This document shows positions 34,701 to 49,203 of a DNA stretch of 64,000 bases, one piece after another. The notes beneath the pieces are model-generated. The model was not told where the DNA came from and searched no databases. It worked only from the letters and a program-made list of their open reading frames with translations. The stretch comes from Enoplosus armatus. Lineage: Eukaryota; Chordata; Actinopteri; Centrarchiformes; Enoplosidae. Position 1 is the first letter of the stretch. Each line of letters opens with the position of its first letter. The stretch is taken from assembly GCF_043641665.1 (NCBI RefSeq), contig NC_092182.1, forward strand, positions 20,397,241 through 20,461,240, in the 5' to 3' direction. The translations under genes were made by a program, and so were the position numbers.

Positions 34701-37700
34701 GTGAAACAAATGTCACCCAAAATTCCCAAGAAATTACTGTACTATAGCTGAAAGTTTGATTAAAAGCTATGTGAAACACATTTATCCAAAGGATCTTCTG
34801 ACTTGACATTCAGAAAGATATTTTATGGAATTTGAAGCTAAATGGATCCTGCTAACATGGCAAGATAACTTCTCTCTCAACAGCCGTCTTGAGGGGCACA
34901 AAGAAGTTAGGAAACGTCAGATGAGCCTCTCACTCCAAAACACTGGTTGTAACTTGCATCTTATTTGAACTCCAGTGAAATATTACGACAGATCTCTCAG
35001 ATGACAGCGTTTCAGTGGTATTCTCATCTGTTCTCCAAGACTGATTTGAAGAGACGTTGTCTTTTCTTGAACATGTTCATGCTGCACCATCCAAATGATA
35101 GTAGCGACACTTTCCACCATTTTAACTCCCCTAATGAATGCATTTATTCTGGTCTTATGGCCTTTTATGGTCTTTATCATTCAATAATGCATCTTTAGAC
35201 TTCTGCTAAGGGACATAAAAGCCCCCATCTTCTTAAAATAGAAGCCCTTATGTTCTCCTATTTTGCCTTATAATTCATGATCCATCAGCTTTTCATATAT
35301 TCTATGAATGCTTAAAGCAGAAAGCCGTCACCACTGGTGCTTCACATTTTATAATTTTTTCATTTTTCAAAGGCTGTCAAGTCAAGTCTTCGCCCTCAGA
35401 TCTCGGTCCATTTTTCGCATGCTCCATGTTCTTCCCAAAGAAAGACATTTCTACATGTATGCCTCCGTCTGTGATGGCGAGAGCCCTCCGTAACCTCCAT
35501 CCAGTAATCCCTGGACCTCTACTTACACAATGCTGATCCCTCCTCATTTGCTATCTATCGTCTTCTTCCTTTCCCACCCTGTCATCTTCGTCCAGGATGT
35601 CTAGATTATTAAAACCAACACGTCCTAATCCGCTCATCCTCGTATTCCGCAGCTGCCTCCCAGATTGGTCATCAGACAGCTACTTTTTTAGCTTAGCGCA
35701 ACCCAGGAGTTTGGCTCAGCAGCTCTTTATCACAGCTGGGCCTATAGCCTCAAGACCTCTCTGCTGCCCAGTCAACTAAGAGTAATCGTAGTTATAGTTC
35801 TTTTGAGTTGCTAATGATTTTGCTGTGTTAACAAAAAACGTGTTAATCCTTGTGAGATTGGTTTGTGCTCCTATTCCACTAAAGCTACGAACAAACTCTT
35901 TGATTTTGGAATAATTCTTCTTCCCTTTTTCATCACTTGTTCTAATCGTCTTCCCTCATTCTCCACCTTCTCCCAGGCGTGGTTCGGACTCCTCTAGGAC
36001 GCGATTGCTGCAGCTTGTCACACATTCACTTAATTTCATTACCGTTGATGGTGCAGAGGCAGGGAGCGAAAGAGCCTTTGATATTTGGTAGGCACAATGT
36101 GCAGGGAGAAAGAAACAGAGGGGCTCATGGGATGGGGGGGCTGCCATCACTGCTCAGGCACATCAAAGGATTCCTCAGCAGATGTCTCTAAACAAGATGG
36201 CTGCCAGGTCAGCTTAGTCAATTACTTCAGTAATAAGAACAGGTTGGTGTTTATGCAGCATGCTCGGGTCCGTGCACTGCTTTGTGGTTTTTTACACAGC
36301 GGGCAGTTGTTTTTCCTCAATCTTTGAACTTGTTTTGAGCTTTTTAAATTAGATCGAGGCATTTTATTTGGATGGATTAAAGTATCTTTTGATCACACGG
36401 AGCAAAGTGAGGAGATGAGTGTTGTGAGGGGCCAGTGAGTTAGTGACTGCCCCCTGCTTTCACTCTTCAGGCAGACAGATAAGGAAAAAGAGTTAAAAAG
36501 TATGCCTATGGCTTTGTTTTTTTTGCCTCTATGGCAGCTGTCATCCTCTGTTTCAGAGGAGGAGGAAGCAACAGGGAATAATCATCTGTGTTTGGTATGT
36601 TTTGGGCCTGAAGGCCTGACAGGCCTAATGGTACAAGGGTGGCCAAACCATGTCTGACTGAATGAGGCCATCAGATTCATATTTGAGATTTTAGTGCAGG
36701 AGGCTATACATTAACACTTTCATGCTGAGGTGACAGTCAGCTAAGTGTTGAGTCTGTGAACATACACTTGTTCATTAAGGAGCCCACAGCCTCTGTCATT
36801 ACTGCAGCCTCACCGCGTATGTGGCTGCTCCTCTTTCAACTCATAAATATGAACACAGATGGCATCAAACAAAATGTTACGCAAACATCTCTGCAGCCTC
36901 CAGGGTTACTAAATCTAAATGTTTGACTTCTGGTGGGCCCCGAAATCTCTCAAGGCTCATTTACTGAAAAAAGCATCTCTAGCCATGTGTATCCAAGTCT
37001 GTTTTGCCCAAAGAACAAACTATTATTATTAGTAGTCGTATTAGTGTTAGTATTAGTATTATCCATCCAACAGGTCCATATTGCCGCAGTGAAAATATTT
37101 TTCCGAGCTTCACGGCTGCTGTAGCAACCAGCAGTCATCCTGGCTCCATTATTCAAAAACGCAGGCACTTGCCTCCAGAAATGAAATAGGCAGCAACATT
37201 GTCTCATGCATACAAATGGGAAGGTTAGCATGTGATCCATCCCAGAATGGATCGCACTCTCTGGCTTTGGCAACAAGACAAATCTCGCAGCGGGATTAAA
37301 GTGCTCCCACACCCCTCATGAGTAAATGTGAAATGACACAGTCAGATGGACAGTATACTTGACGTGTTATCTGTTCACCGAGAGCATAAGGAAGCTGCTC
37401 AGATGGTCAGGCAGTGGCTCTGCTCGTATTTCTAGGATGAGAGAGGGAGGGAGAGATAGAGAGAGGGACTGCATGCAACTCCAGCCTTTATCCTCGGCTG
37501 CATGGCTAGTTGCTATAGCAACATGACTTCGCATTCCTTTTCACCTGCCGTTTTTGATCAATTCTCACTCTTGCCTCTCCCTCGCCATCCTTCCTTTGTC
37601 CTGAAATGCCTCGCCACTGCGGCTGACTTACCTCCACTGTTTTTGGAGAGGACTGCTGCTGACTAGAACGCTCCTTTAATTCAGACGGGTCTCTGTGTGG

Positions 37701-40700
37701 GGCAACACCACTCCTACAGAGCCAATTACGCCCCGAGCTAGGAGTCTCTGGAGTGTCCCTGGACCACCTCAGCTACAGAACAGTCCATCATGGCCGTATA
37801 GAAAAACGACAGAACCTAACCAGACCTTCATTAGAATCATAAGGCATCCTTTCCTCTCTGGAGAGATTGAGGAAGAATGAGACAATTGTGTAACCAGAGG
37901 TTAGATGTGACCAATTATATGCCACACACACCCTTTATAATGTATTTAAACTATGCGTATGTGTCACAGCTTCCATCATTTGAACCCTGTTTTCCCGGAA
38001 TGGTATTGTGCTAATTAGCCTGTTTTAATCAGGCAAGTGAAAAGAAGAGCTCTGTGCGGGGTCCTGCGTAATGGGTATATAGATGGATAGTGACAGTCAG
38101 TCCTGCGTGAGGAAACCGGGCATGCAGAGAGTAAAGCCTGAGCTGGAGGCACTGAGGCGTGATAACTTGGCTCTCACGTAAAAGTACATTTCTACTCCGG
38201 TGATATCCGCTTATAGTACTGTTCCTATCTATAGTAAATATCTAATGTGTACGTACATTCACAGGCACCTACAGTCATAGGAGTACAGTAGCATGTTCAC
38301 ATTGATCATATTGATTTATGTGTATGCTCTAGATTTATCATATTGATAAAAACATACGTGTGTGTGTGTGTATTCTTCTTTCTCCCGTACACTTGCACAG
38401 AAACGTGCAAATTTGTGAAATGAAATGCACATCGTTCCCATCTTCCTCCACCGTGCTCCCTCCTCCTGCGCGGTGCAATCATGCGAGTGCCTCTACTTAT
38501 GCACATATGAATTTCTGCAGAAGGGCTGATCATTAGGATGACGCATTATGAAGGAACGATCTGCGGTTGTTTTCATAAAACGTCTCTGATGACTTGGGCT
38601 ATGCAGATGGATAATTGGATCATCTTACATATTGTTCTGTTCCACTAACTTGCACTGCACAGCGCTGTGCGTAGAGATGATTTCACCGGGAATTTGCAGA
38701 GGCAGGTAATGCAGAAGTAAAAAAAATATGAAAATGGTTTCCATAAATGTTGAAAAAGGGGGAAAATAAGAACTGGAGTGTGGCATTGTAACAATTATTT
38801 GTGGTTACAGAGAGGAAAAACAAACAAAAAAAGAGCTTTGTTCCTCTAACTTAATATACATGGTATGACACGGTGGCACTAATCTCCCAGCTCATTAGCA
38901 CAACATCTGGAGTTGGTCATACAATCCTGCCAGAAAGCAAACAGAGGAAGAGGCACTCTATCCTGTCACAGGGGAGCTGTATTTGTCACCACATACATAT
39001 GCATGCATGCATAGTCTTCAACAATCATGTCCACATCCTGTGAAACTACGCTGTCGGCAGTTTCTTCTGGGTTTCCATTGAAACGAATGGAGTTGTGCCT
39101 CAATTGGTGATGCACTTGATGAATGACTGTGGACTGTGACTGACAGGTGCAGGTACAGAGCAGCACACGGCTCAGTGACGTCTGGCTCCCCAGAATGGTT
39201 TGTGCAAGGCAGAATCGTGCAATGTGTTGGTGTTGATGGTAGAGGGTTATTCATTAATCCCCCACTGGGTGTAACAAGTGTTTTTGTTAAGGCATAGGCC
39301 TATATGTGTGGAGAGATATAGAGATAAATTCTACAGGGAAACAACAAAACGGAGTTTCTTGTTTTTCCCTTCCTGATGAACCCTCACCTCCTCGTGTTGC
39401 TGGAGCGGTCCCGCTGTGGGTTGTCTGAACTGAGAAAAACAAACAGAGTGGGGTCAAAAAGTGACCAGATTTTTGTTTTAAACAATTTGGTTTCACTGTT
39501 TTGTCCCCCTCAGGGAATGTCAGAAACTTACTAGAGAGTTTCTGAAATTCAGGTCTGAATACCCACTGTGATTAACAACTCGCTCAACTCTGACTGAACT
39601 GTGCTCATTAATCTGGTTCCTCCAGCAGGCCGGAGACATCAGCAGCGATACGAAGGATTTCAGTCCTAAACCATACATGACGATTTAAAAAAAAAAAAAT
39701 TAACTTGCCCAAGCAAGTTAGATGGTTCGTAAGCTTTGTCGGGTGAAGAATAGAGACTTCATCTTCCTCCATAGCTAGCTAGCTAGCCAGTTGTCGATTT
39801 ACAGACATTGCCACTCTTGAATTGGAAATCTTGTGAAAGTTAACTGCAACCACAAATGCGGCGTGTCAATGGAAAATGACATAGGCAGGACAGATGTGTC
39901 ACTTGATACTGATTGGTTGGATCAAAACAACAAAGCGGCTAACATGAACACCATGTCAGGCTGAACGAATGATGCAAAATTAAATGGCACCTAGCAAGCT
40001 AATACGCACCTAGCAAGGCCTGCTGCTGTAACAATACATCATCACCAAAAAAGATAGTGTCTTTTTCATATAAGTAGAGATAAACCTTGCTGTTTTCTCT
40101 CCTGCTCATTTGAGAAAACACTTGTGATTTGACTCTGTTCATGAAAGCTTTTCCATTTTCTTTTCCTAGCATTCAGTCTCTAGTAATCCTTTTTGTAGGA
40201 AAAATCCAGGAAGCGATGAGTTGTGTGGTGTTGTGTCTCAGTATCAGACAGCAACAGTTTGTCAGCACCAAGGCTTTGTTTGGGATGAATGAAGGACATG
40301 TGCAGTTAGCATTAGCAGTAGTATAGACAGGGTGACAAAATTGCTACCTACAGATGGACATACAAATGGGTCTAGCAGATTGCCATTTTCAATCCAAAGC
40401 ATCTAATTCAATATGTGAACCTAAGTGAAACAATCTAATTTCAGTAAATTCACCTTATTAGGAAACTGGGGGACATATAATGAGTTTTGAATTACAATTC
40501 TCCAAAATGGATGCAAATGAAGATACAAATGCACCAGCAATGAACTATCATGGGTATTTCAGACCATGCAGTATAATTTTCTAAATTGCAATCATTTGTC
40601 TGATATTAACATCCAGAATGGTAGATATTTAATTTTGGAACCAAAGTCTTTATTGCTGCTACCGCTTTGTAGACAGGTCAGGAGACACACAGATGCAGGG

Positions 40701-42045
40701 TGAGTGGTTGGACGACTCTCGCTTTCTTTGTGTCTCTTGGTGCTTGGTGAGTTTCTGTTGGCAGTGGCCATCATGGGAGCCTCTCTGGTGCCTACATCAC
40801 TATGCCAACTCTCAACTATGCCAGTCAGCATCAGCGGCAGCGGCAATACAGCTAAGTAGGTCACACTGCAGTCACATTGGCTCCCCAGCAAGAGAAGGAG
40901 GAAAGAGATAGACAGAGCGAGAAAGAAGAAAGATACAAAAGAGAAATGAGAGGCAGGCAAAATAGAGGGTTTAAGGGAGAGGACGACGCAGAAGATAAAG
41001 GAATGAGATGAGTAAAGAAAAAGGCTAAGAGAGAAGGAGGAGGAAGGAGGAGCCAGAAGATCAGGAGTGAGAAGTGATAGGATTGACTGAGGAGAGATGA
41101 CAGCTTACCGGAAAAGAGGCAGAGGAGTCACGAAAGGAGAGAAGCTGATTTATAGATGTGGATTTTTAGAAAAAGCAATGATAATTCAAGATCGCAGCAC
41201 AGATCGGCATTCAGAGGCAGCGAAGATTGAGAGCTGATGAACACAGTGTACACAGAAGGTGATGCTGAGGAAGATGAAAGGAAATCTTACATACGCACAC
41301 CCAATCTGCAGTCACATCGTGCAGATGGTCGCTTCCAAAAAGGCTGTATTGTTATTCCACTTCTATTTATTCAGCAGTGTGCAATCTTAGAGAATGTTTC
41401 TTGTGTGCAATGGAGCCACTGAATGAGAGCACGCAGCCACATCAAGACACTGTGGTGCAGTCATTTCTGCTGTGTTCATTTCCACAACATTCAGTGTGGA
41501 TAAAAATCTTTTAATGAAGTTCATCACTCAAAAAATGTATTATGTGCAGGATTTAATCTTACAAACCAAGTGAGAATAACAGTTTGTTGTAGTTGGTGAT
41601 GTATGTATGTGACTTGAAGAATTAGGGCTTTGTTTCTGTGACTGTAAATCTTTCTTCTGAGAGCTCACAGATTGTTTTCGCCTTGCCTGCATTAGTTTAT
41701 TTTGGTGTCATTTGCAAATAAGATGCACGATGCAATTTTTGGGCACAAGGATTACTGTGATGTCCCATGCCAGCTCAGACTGCGTCAGAAGCGGACAGAA
41801 CAAGTCAGTCAGTCAGTTATCCGTGCTAATTCTGTGGCTCTACCAAGCAGTGCACACATAAAATAGACCCACAATCTGTCACTATAACCTATGCACACAT
41901 TCATTTACAGAAGTAGAACCTTTTAGGAACTCTTGTCATGTGAAAGCTATAACCCATAGCTTTCTGCTTGTTGAAAACTGTTTCTATTGTTGCATTTGTT
42001 AAGATAAGATAAGATAAACCTTAGAAATTTAGTTCATCGTGTTCA
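34701..42045 (+). other. Intron 1, gene-free
   Basis: No exon seen. Minor features: an imperfect (ATT/AGT)n run at 37021-37063; a 7-bp-arm palindrome TAACTTG/CAAGTTA at 39701-39720, just after an A13 run; a (CTAG)n run at 39772-39788; and a purine-rich GA/GGA tract from about 40895 to 41110. The palindrome and the flanking AT-rich sequence might be a small DNA-transposon relic. Confidence 0.45.
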
Positions 42046-42310
42046 TGGCCGCAGCTATCGATTGGTCATTATGGATTAATCTGCATGCAGATTGATTTCT
42101 CAATCAATCAATTAGTTGTTTAGTCTGTTAAATGTCAAAAATAGCAAAAAAAATTCCAGTTAGAATTTCTGAGAGCTTGAGTTAACATATTTAAATTGCT
42201 TGTTTTGTCTGATGAACGGTCCAAAACCCAAAGATATTTAGTTTACTATTTCTAAGTCTTAGAAGCCAGTAAATATTCACATTTGAGAGGCTTGAACCAG
42301 TAATCTTATT
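42046..42310 (+). repeat. Interspersed repeat, 'ggctgcaactaacgatta' family
   Basis: GGCCGCAGCTATCGATTGGTC, GGATTAATCTGC, CAATCAATCAATTAGTTGTTTAGTCTG, AAATGTCAAAAATAG, CTTGTTTTGTCTGATGAACGGTCCAAAACCCAAAGATATTTAG and AATATTCACATTTGAGAGGCTTGAACC follow the family order throughout. It is the most complete copy in the window. A short (AGATA)n run lies just upstream at about 42001-42016. Confidence 0.8.
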
Positions 42311-45300
42311 GCAAGCACCCCTCTATGTCTACAAGCTCAAAAATGACATAGCCAAAATAAAATGGTTACTGTTCTTTAAACTTGTTGAATGTACAGTAGT
42401 TTCCCTCTGAAAGGTGACTGAACTAAAAAATGACTAAAAACTACAAAACTTTTTCAAAAAAATCAGAATCAGTCCAAGTGACACTGAAACAAATACACAG
42501 AGGCACGAACATGGTAAAAATATGTTTTATTTTATTTTACTGTTTCGTTTTAATGCACTCTCGTTACAAAATAAGTAACTGTTGTCGGAGTGATATCTTA
42601 CCTAATGAGGCTCATAGTTTGTCAAGGTTGAGTGAGCATTCAACCGGATTCTTTCCAAACAAGGTAACAAACACCGCTCTTGGCCCATATTCAGGCCGCT
42701 GCTTGTTAATTGATCATCAGAATACATTTTTTGTTGATCGACGAATCGTTTTAGCTTTCATTGTGTTGTTGCTGTGCAGTAAAATGTCATTAACCAACAA
42801 ATATGTGAATATATCTATGTTTTTTTTCAGTGATTTTAAACAGTACTGGTGTCTCCACATACAGATGGATATATATCAATCGTATTTTTAGACTTAGGAA
42901 GTAATATTCAGTTTGACGTGTATTTGTATGTAAAGATTGATTGTCAGACTGCCAGCTCTCGGACATCGAAACAACGCAAACACTTCTGTAACAGTGATCT
43001 TACTTTACTCAGCTAACACAGCTGTGAGGTCTGATAAGAAGAGAGACATTTTTATTTTCTGGTGAACACCCTCTTCCTCTGATCCATTAAGACGATACAG
43101 CATCAGTTCTCTTTCCCTTTACGTCTTCTTGCACCATTTCTGGTCAGAGCCTCTCACTGTGTTCACATCACCCGTCTTGCACAGGACTGCGCTTTTGAGA
43201 GCACGCACACACATAAATTCACACACTTGCAACACGCACTGTGTTAACGAAGCACACTGTGACATTTTAACACCCTCATTATGTTATTAATACCTGTGGC
43301 CGTGTCAATAGCCTCTAATGCCAGTGTCAACGCCCTTTAATGGAATCACTTACATCAGTGCTGCGTCTCACCTCCTCCCTCTCCTTGAACTGTTTGCTAT
43401 GCAGAGGGTGTGCAGTCCTCCAGCCCTCCCGCTCAGCTAACAGCAGGGGGAGGATCAGGAGAGCGCGATGAGGGCAGGAAGAGAGGAAAAGAGGACAGGA
43501 AAAAAAATATCTGACACATTTGGCAGATGTTGTATGGATTGGATAGGTTACCACCCAAAGGTGACTGAGGCGTTGTCGTAACAGGTGTGCGGCTATCTGA
43601 CCTGTTCCTTTTTTAAAGATGCCGTCAAACATCCCGTGTCCTCTTATTCTTCTTATTGTGACATCTCTCCTCACGCATCCTGTCTGCATTCGTCCTCTGC
43701 AGCAGAAGTAAAAAGGTATACAGTGCTCTAACGGAAAAACTCTCCCAATCAGTGATCTATCAATGGATTGAAAGTGTCATGGCAACAGCTGCTCCGTCCT
43801 CCTCACTTCCCTCCTCTTCTGTCTTTATTCCGTCTGATTAATCTCTGGCCTTGAGCCTATTGAATCTCCGCCAAAGATGGTGACGAGCGAATAAGTGCTG
43901 ACTTCCGTACGTCAGCAGTGGAACACCTTTTCTCTACACTTCTCTCCGCTTATTACGAATGTCTCTGTGACACCATTAAAGGAGAAGGTTGCCGTTATTC
44001 TAGATTTTATCAACAAATCCCATGAAAAGACAATGACTAGGTCTCCCATGAGTTACCTGTAGGTCATCTGGACAGCCGCCTGAGAGATCATGAATAAGAG
44101 AAGGGTCAGTCCAGCATTCAGAGGTCAGCTACAACCTTCGCTGTTAGTTTCATGTCTCACCATCTCATTTTTGCGTCGGACAGGCCTGCACCCTCCTCTT
44201 GCGTTCACTTTTTAAATTCATACATACAGTAACTACAGCACCTCCTCGCTGTAGTTCTACCTTTTTAAGTGGACGTCCAAGGTGAACCAGGCCTTCAAAG
44301 CACTCATCCTGATCCATCCCGACAGTTTGCTGTTGGAGTTGACATTTTTGATTTGACAAGAACCAGAACCAAAGGTTAGCATTGAGGAAATTGTTGTAAA
44401 GGCTAGATGGGGTTGAGCAGCTGCGGCCCAACTGTATAAATCTGGAATATTTAATGTTCAGTCGAGCATCCAAACTTCTGGCGGACCAAGTAGGCTCTAT
44501 TTCTTAGCCGAGTTACGCCAACAAAAGACAATGGACAGATGGAAAGGATAAACCAACCTCTTGAATGCTGGTCTTTCAAAAGTGCCCATACATTCTTACA
44601 TCCTGAGCAAGAGGAGAGTGTCCCATCTGTCCAGGCCTACATTTATTGATGTTGGATAAAGATGCAGATGAAGACGGAAGCCAACCTGCTTTGTAATTGG
44701 ATCCCCTAAAAATAGGCTAAATAATTTATTCTCTTTTATCCTTTTCCACACACAATATTCTTACCACATTAACGTGGAAATAGTTTCTTGGGGAGCTGTT
44801 CTGTGTATTTGCACCTCATCTCCATTCGTCTACATGTTGCCTCTGACGAGTCAAACTGAAGGACAGACAGGAGTAATTTGCTCGGCTTGAACTGGCTTCA
44901 CTCTGGCCTGGTCGGAGGCAGCAGCGTGTGAAGGGGGTTGTAGACTCAGATGTGGGGAACATTGTGAAAATAAATATAATACTCAAGAGTCCCTTAACAT
45001 CGCAAGCCTCCTGCTGCTGCTGTCTTACACAGCAAGAAACTTTTAGAGTCACAATGTACCTTTCCAGTTTGGAAATGTAAGTAGAGACGACATGTTGATG
45101 CATTTCTTTTTAATTAGAGAGAGGTCTTTGACACAGGTATCTAAAAAATGTAAAACGATTAAATATTTACTCAAACCTCTGTTGAGGACAGCGCCTGTCA
45201 GCTGGATAGGACGAAGCTCGGAGATGAAACTAGAAATGATGTCTCATCATCCGAGCATCACTTTTTACTTCAGTCACAGAAACCAAACCAGGACAAAACT

Positions 45301-45519
45301 CAGCCAAAAATAGCACAGTCAACTTCTTTTACCACACTTTTTTTTCCTTGTGTGTCTTTTTGGACATGTCACTTCTGCAAACGTGCTGCATGTGTGTATG
45401 TGATCACGTTTGCATGGGCATTTTCCTCGATGAATCATGTAGATACCACTGCAGATACTGTAGCATCTAATCATGTGAAAACTTACTTTATTCTTTTATC
45501 ATAAAACCAACATGTTTTT

Positions 45520-45523
<4 letters not shown>

Positions 45524-45564
<41 letters not shown>

Positions 45565-45566
45565 GT
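45524..45566. repeat. (GT)n microsatellite
   Basis: About 20 units, preceded by a T10 run. Confidence 0.95.
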
Positions 45567-45903
45567 ATGCTCGTGTGTCTTCCTCTAGTAGCATGACTTT
45601 CCTAAACGGTTACAGACTGTAAAACGCCAGTAGAAGCAAACTGGTGCAATTATTCTCCGGCACTGATTGATGACACAGCGAGCTCCGTCTAATGTTTAGA
45701 GTCCCCTTTACTACACGCCCTCATGCTATGCAGTCAACACACATACACACACACACACACACATTTTGTCAAGAGCAATGAAAATGCGTCCAGCAGTAAC
45801 TTGTTGGAACTGGGCATTCAAGGGTGATGCATCAAAATGTTCCTCAAATGCAAACACTTGCAAAGCCGACACCTTTCATAAATCACCTGAGGAGGCAGAG
45901 TTG

Positions 45904-45929
45904 GTGTGTGTGTGTGTGTGTGTGTGTGT
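45904..45929. repeat. (GT)n microsatellite
   Basis: About 13 units. Confidence 0.95.
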
Positions 45930-46017
45930 ATGTTGCTAGTGTGCCCGTGAATCCTCCTCTGTTATTCCCCTTCAGGAAGTGACCTCTATTTACCTGTCAT
46001 ACATTGTTACCTCCCCC

Positions 46018-46020
<3 letters not shown>

Positions 46021-46059
<39 letters not shown>
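46021..46059. repeat. (AC)n microsatellite
   Basis: About 19 units with one GC interruption. Confidence 0.95.
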
Positions 46060-49000
46060 TACAGAGTTACCGCAGTGCAATGCAGCATCAAGTCATGGCC
46101 ATTCATTCCAGTTGTGCACACATTGTCAGCTTAAAACCAGAGGGACTGGTCGCAACACAACAAGTAAGACGGTGAGAAAAGACAGTGTAGCTTTCAAATC
46201 TGCAGCAGCATGGAGACTAAAGTGTCTTCCAATACGCGGCCACTGAGGGCAAGAGCCTCTCATTTTGCCACTCTTACAAAAGCATATGTACACAGAGGCC
46301 CCCACATGTACACACTCATATCCACACTCTCTGGAGGGGGGAGGTGTAATACATGTAGTGAAAGGGGGAGAGAGGGTGTCTCCGCCGAGGCATCGGCCTC
46401 TGGTAGTTGAAGAGCCTCGGAGCAGAACAGATTCAACCCGGCGCTTTGAGGTTCGGCTGCACCCGGTCCAGCCTTTGAACTGTGCACGCGTCCAGCCTCG
46501 TGGCCCGGGGTAATTAGCATTTCACCGGCATCCATCTTCAAAGGCAGCGGGCAAAGCAAGGAGCATCACACGCACACGTTCATATCAAAAGAGCCCCTGT
46601 CCTCCACAGTGAGGTCTAATGTCACAGTTTAAAAAGCTGCTGCAGTCAAACTCTCAGGGTGCACGGGTCATTCAACGGGCCCCTGACAACAAAAGAGTTT
46701 CTGTATTATTTTATTTATATATATCATATATAATGTTTTGATTACTGAATAATTGTAATTGTTTGCTTCTTATATAATAGTAAACTGTATATTTTTGGGG
46801 AGGACAAAAAAAAAAGCAATTTGAAGATGGCCCTTTGGGATTTAGGAAATTATGAGGTGTGTTTTTCACTATTTTCTGTTGCAGCCCTGATATATATTAA
46901 GTCAGTATATCATTTTGCTCAATTTAACGATTAATGAACCAAGAGTGTACTTTTGAGCCTATTCTTAAAACCCATTTTAGTCTGGTGATATTCTTTTTTA
47001 CATTGTTTATCTTCTTTTCAATAAATCCCATGAAAAGACAAAAACCAACAATTAACTGATTCTGCTAGCAAGTATTGTCTGTGAAGCCAAAGCCTAATAT
47101 AGCTTATTCCTCAGAGCTCTATTATTGTCCAAAAACAATTAAAAACACATCAATGAGCCACACTGTTGTGCAGCATGACATGTTCCTTCATTACAATGAA
47201 CACGGGCACTGTAGTTTATTTTTAGTCAATCTCACATACACCGTCCAGCTGTACATGCTCACTAGAGCACCAAATGTGTATTATTCCACTGCTGAAAATA
47301 GTCCCAAACAAATGCACTAATTATTCCTGTTTGAGTAACATTTGCTAAAAACTACAGTGCCCAGCTGTTTTAGGAAATTACTTTTACTCTTTTTTCATAT
47401 ATATGTATAAATTAATCTAGAACTTTGAATCCATTTTGAACTATGTCCTCTCAAGAAAAACAATATTAGTCATTTGTGACGTAACAAGGCCCTCTAGCAG
47501 CAGCGTTTATTGTTTATCTAGTGACCGAAGTAGCTTGACGTTGTTATAGAGCCCCAAAGTCCGCTTAGGGAGGACAAAGCGTCTGACTTTGACACGACTG
47601 CTGGTTGTTTGTTAACAGCAGTCAATGTTGGTTTCTTTTAACCATGAACCCGAGGAACAAATAACTATAAAGAGGTTATTTTAACCCAAACCAAGATCTT
47701 TCTCTAAGCCCACTGAGTCAGAGGTTTTTGTCTAAACCTAACCAAATCTTAATCATAGTGGTGTCAGACCAGGAAACGGTCATTCGGCTTGTTTTGGAAG
47801 GCTTTAATGAACAATGCATTTGTCATTTATTGGAGGAGTTGTTGGTTTTTATAGATTTACATCTTTAGTTGGATGAATGGGCCACAGACAGGGAGGGGAA
47901 GTTGGAAAATATTGAGAGATGGACTAATGCATTGTTGCTTCTGATCTTTTGTTACTGGATTTATTGACAGTGACAAAAATATAGTAATAATATCAGGTGA
48001 GCGTTTAACAAGTCTTTAATCAAGCTAAGATAATAAAATTACACAAAATAAAACTGGATATCTCCCAACCTTTGATTTTTTTAAACACGATATTTAATTT
48101 TGCTCATTGCCTTTTTGAGTCAAGTTGGAGAAAGGCTTGATTGAAGTTGTCTCAATTCATCTTATTTTAAGAGTCAGCCTGATCTGCTGTCAGTGCCCCT
48201 GCAGTAGCCAGTTGGCCAGGCCAACCTGCACTTTCAAGGCTTCTGTCAGATGTGTACTTAAGCGAAGCTGAAATGTGCTTAGGAGGAGTGTACTTAACAC
48301 CAGCAGCACATCTGCCAAGGCTCAGTAACAGCCACTGTTTCATCAGTGGGAATCCACCGACAGGGGCTAACAGAAGACCACCAGCTGCTTATGAAAGACA
48401 GGAAGGGGGATAGGGGGATAAGGGAAGGACTTGAGGAAAGTGAGAAAGAGTGAATAGGAAAATAGGCCAGGGGAGAGGACACGTGGAGGCGGCAGGAGAA
48501 TTAAGGAAGAAGAGGATCAGGTCAGAGGGAACAGAGGAGATTAGACTCAGAAACATATTGGCGAGATGATGTTGTCTCATGGATGTGACAAGGTTAAGCT
48601 GAGCGAGGCTGAGAGACAGAACATTGCGTACCATACGTTAGTCATAAATGACTCAGCTGTGCGTGATGTTTACCTCTGTGCCACATGGAGGAGATCGCCT
48701 ATGTCTATTAAAGGATTTACATGTTTTTTTGTTTGGCTGAATGTACATTTCACTTCCCTGAGGCGATGTGGTTGCAGAAAGAATTGAATTGCCTTGATGC
48801 TCTGCCTAAACATATATACAACTCCTTGCAGTGTTCCTTATAAGATGTACAGACTCATCATTAGTTTTACTTTGAGAATACCTATATTCTGTATATATTC
48901 TGCATGTTTTATATTATTATGGCTGCAATTAACCATGCATTTCATTGATAAATATATTGATAAATCTTTCAGGCTTTCACTGCATTGATTGTTTAGATGT

Positions 49001-49203
49001 GATATGTCAAAATGATAACTACCTATCACAAGTTCTCAGAGCAGAGTGATCTGTAAAATTAGCTTTTTCCATTAGTGAAAAACAAACAACACATTACATC
49101 ACACCTGCGGCAGTAAATTAACATGCAAATACAACATATCATTACATTAAGTGGTGACTAACTATAATCGAGAATCAGGTACAAATAAGCCCAAGAGTCT
49201 ACA

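Larger units (their letters stand above)
42311..49203 (+). other. Intron 1, gene-free with microsatellite cluster at 45.5-46.1 kb
   Basis: No exon seen. Four AC/GT microsatellites fall within 0.6 kb (45524-46059). A CpG-containing block at 46380-46560 stands out from its surroundings and includes GGGGTAATTAGCATTTC, a homeodomain-type core. The stretch 47470-47800 has the 'taacc'-rich look of a fish repeat (TGTTGGTTTCTTTTAACC, CTAAACCTAACC). A weak member of the 'ctgcaactaa' family may lie at 48919-49010. Confidence 0.4.

Noticed and set aside
42430..42891. 153-codon open frame on the + strand with hydrophobic segments
   Set aside because: AT-rich codons, no recognisable family, no splice or promoter context, and it directly follows a repeat copy; consistent with chance.
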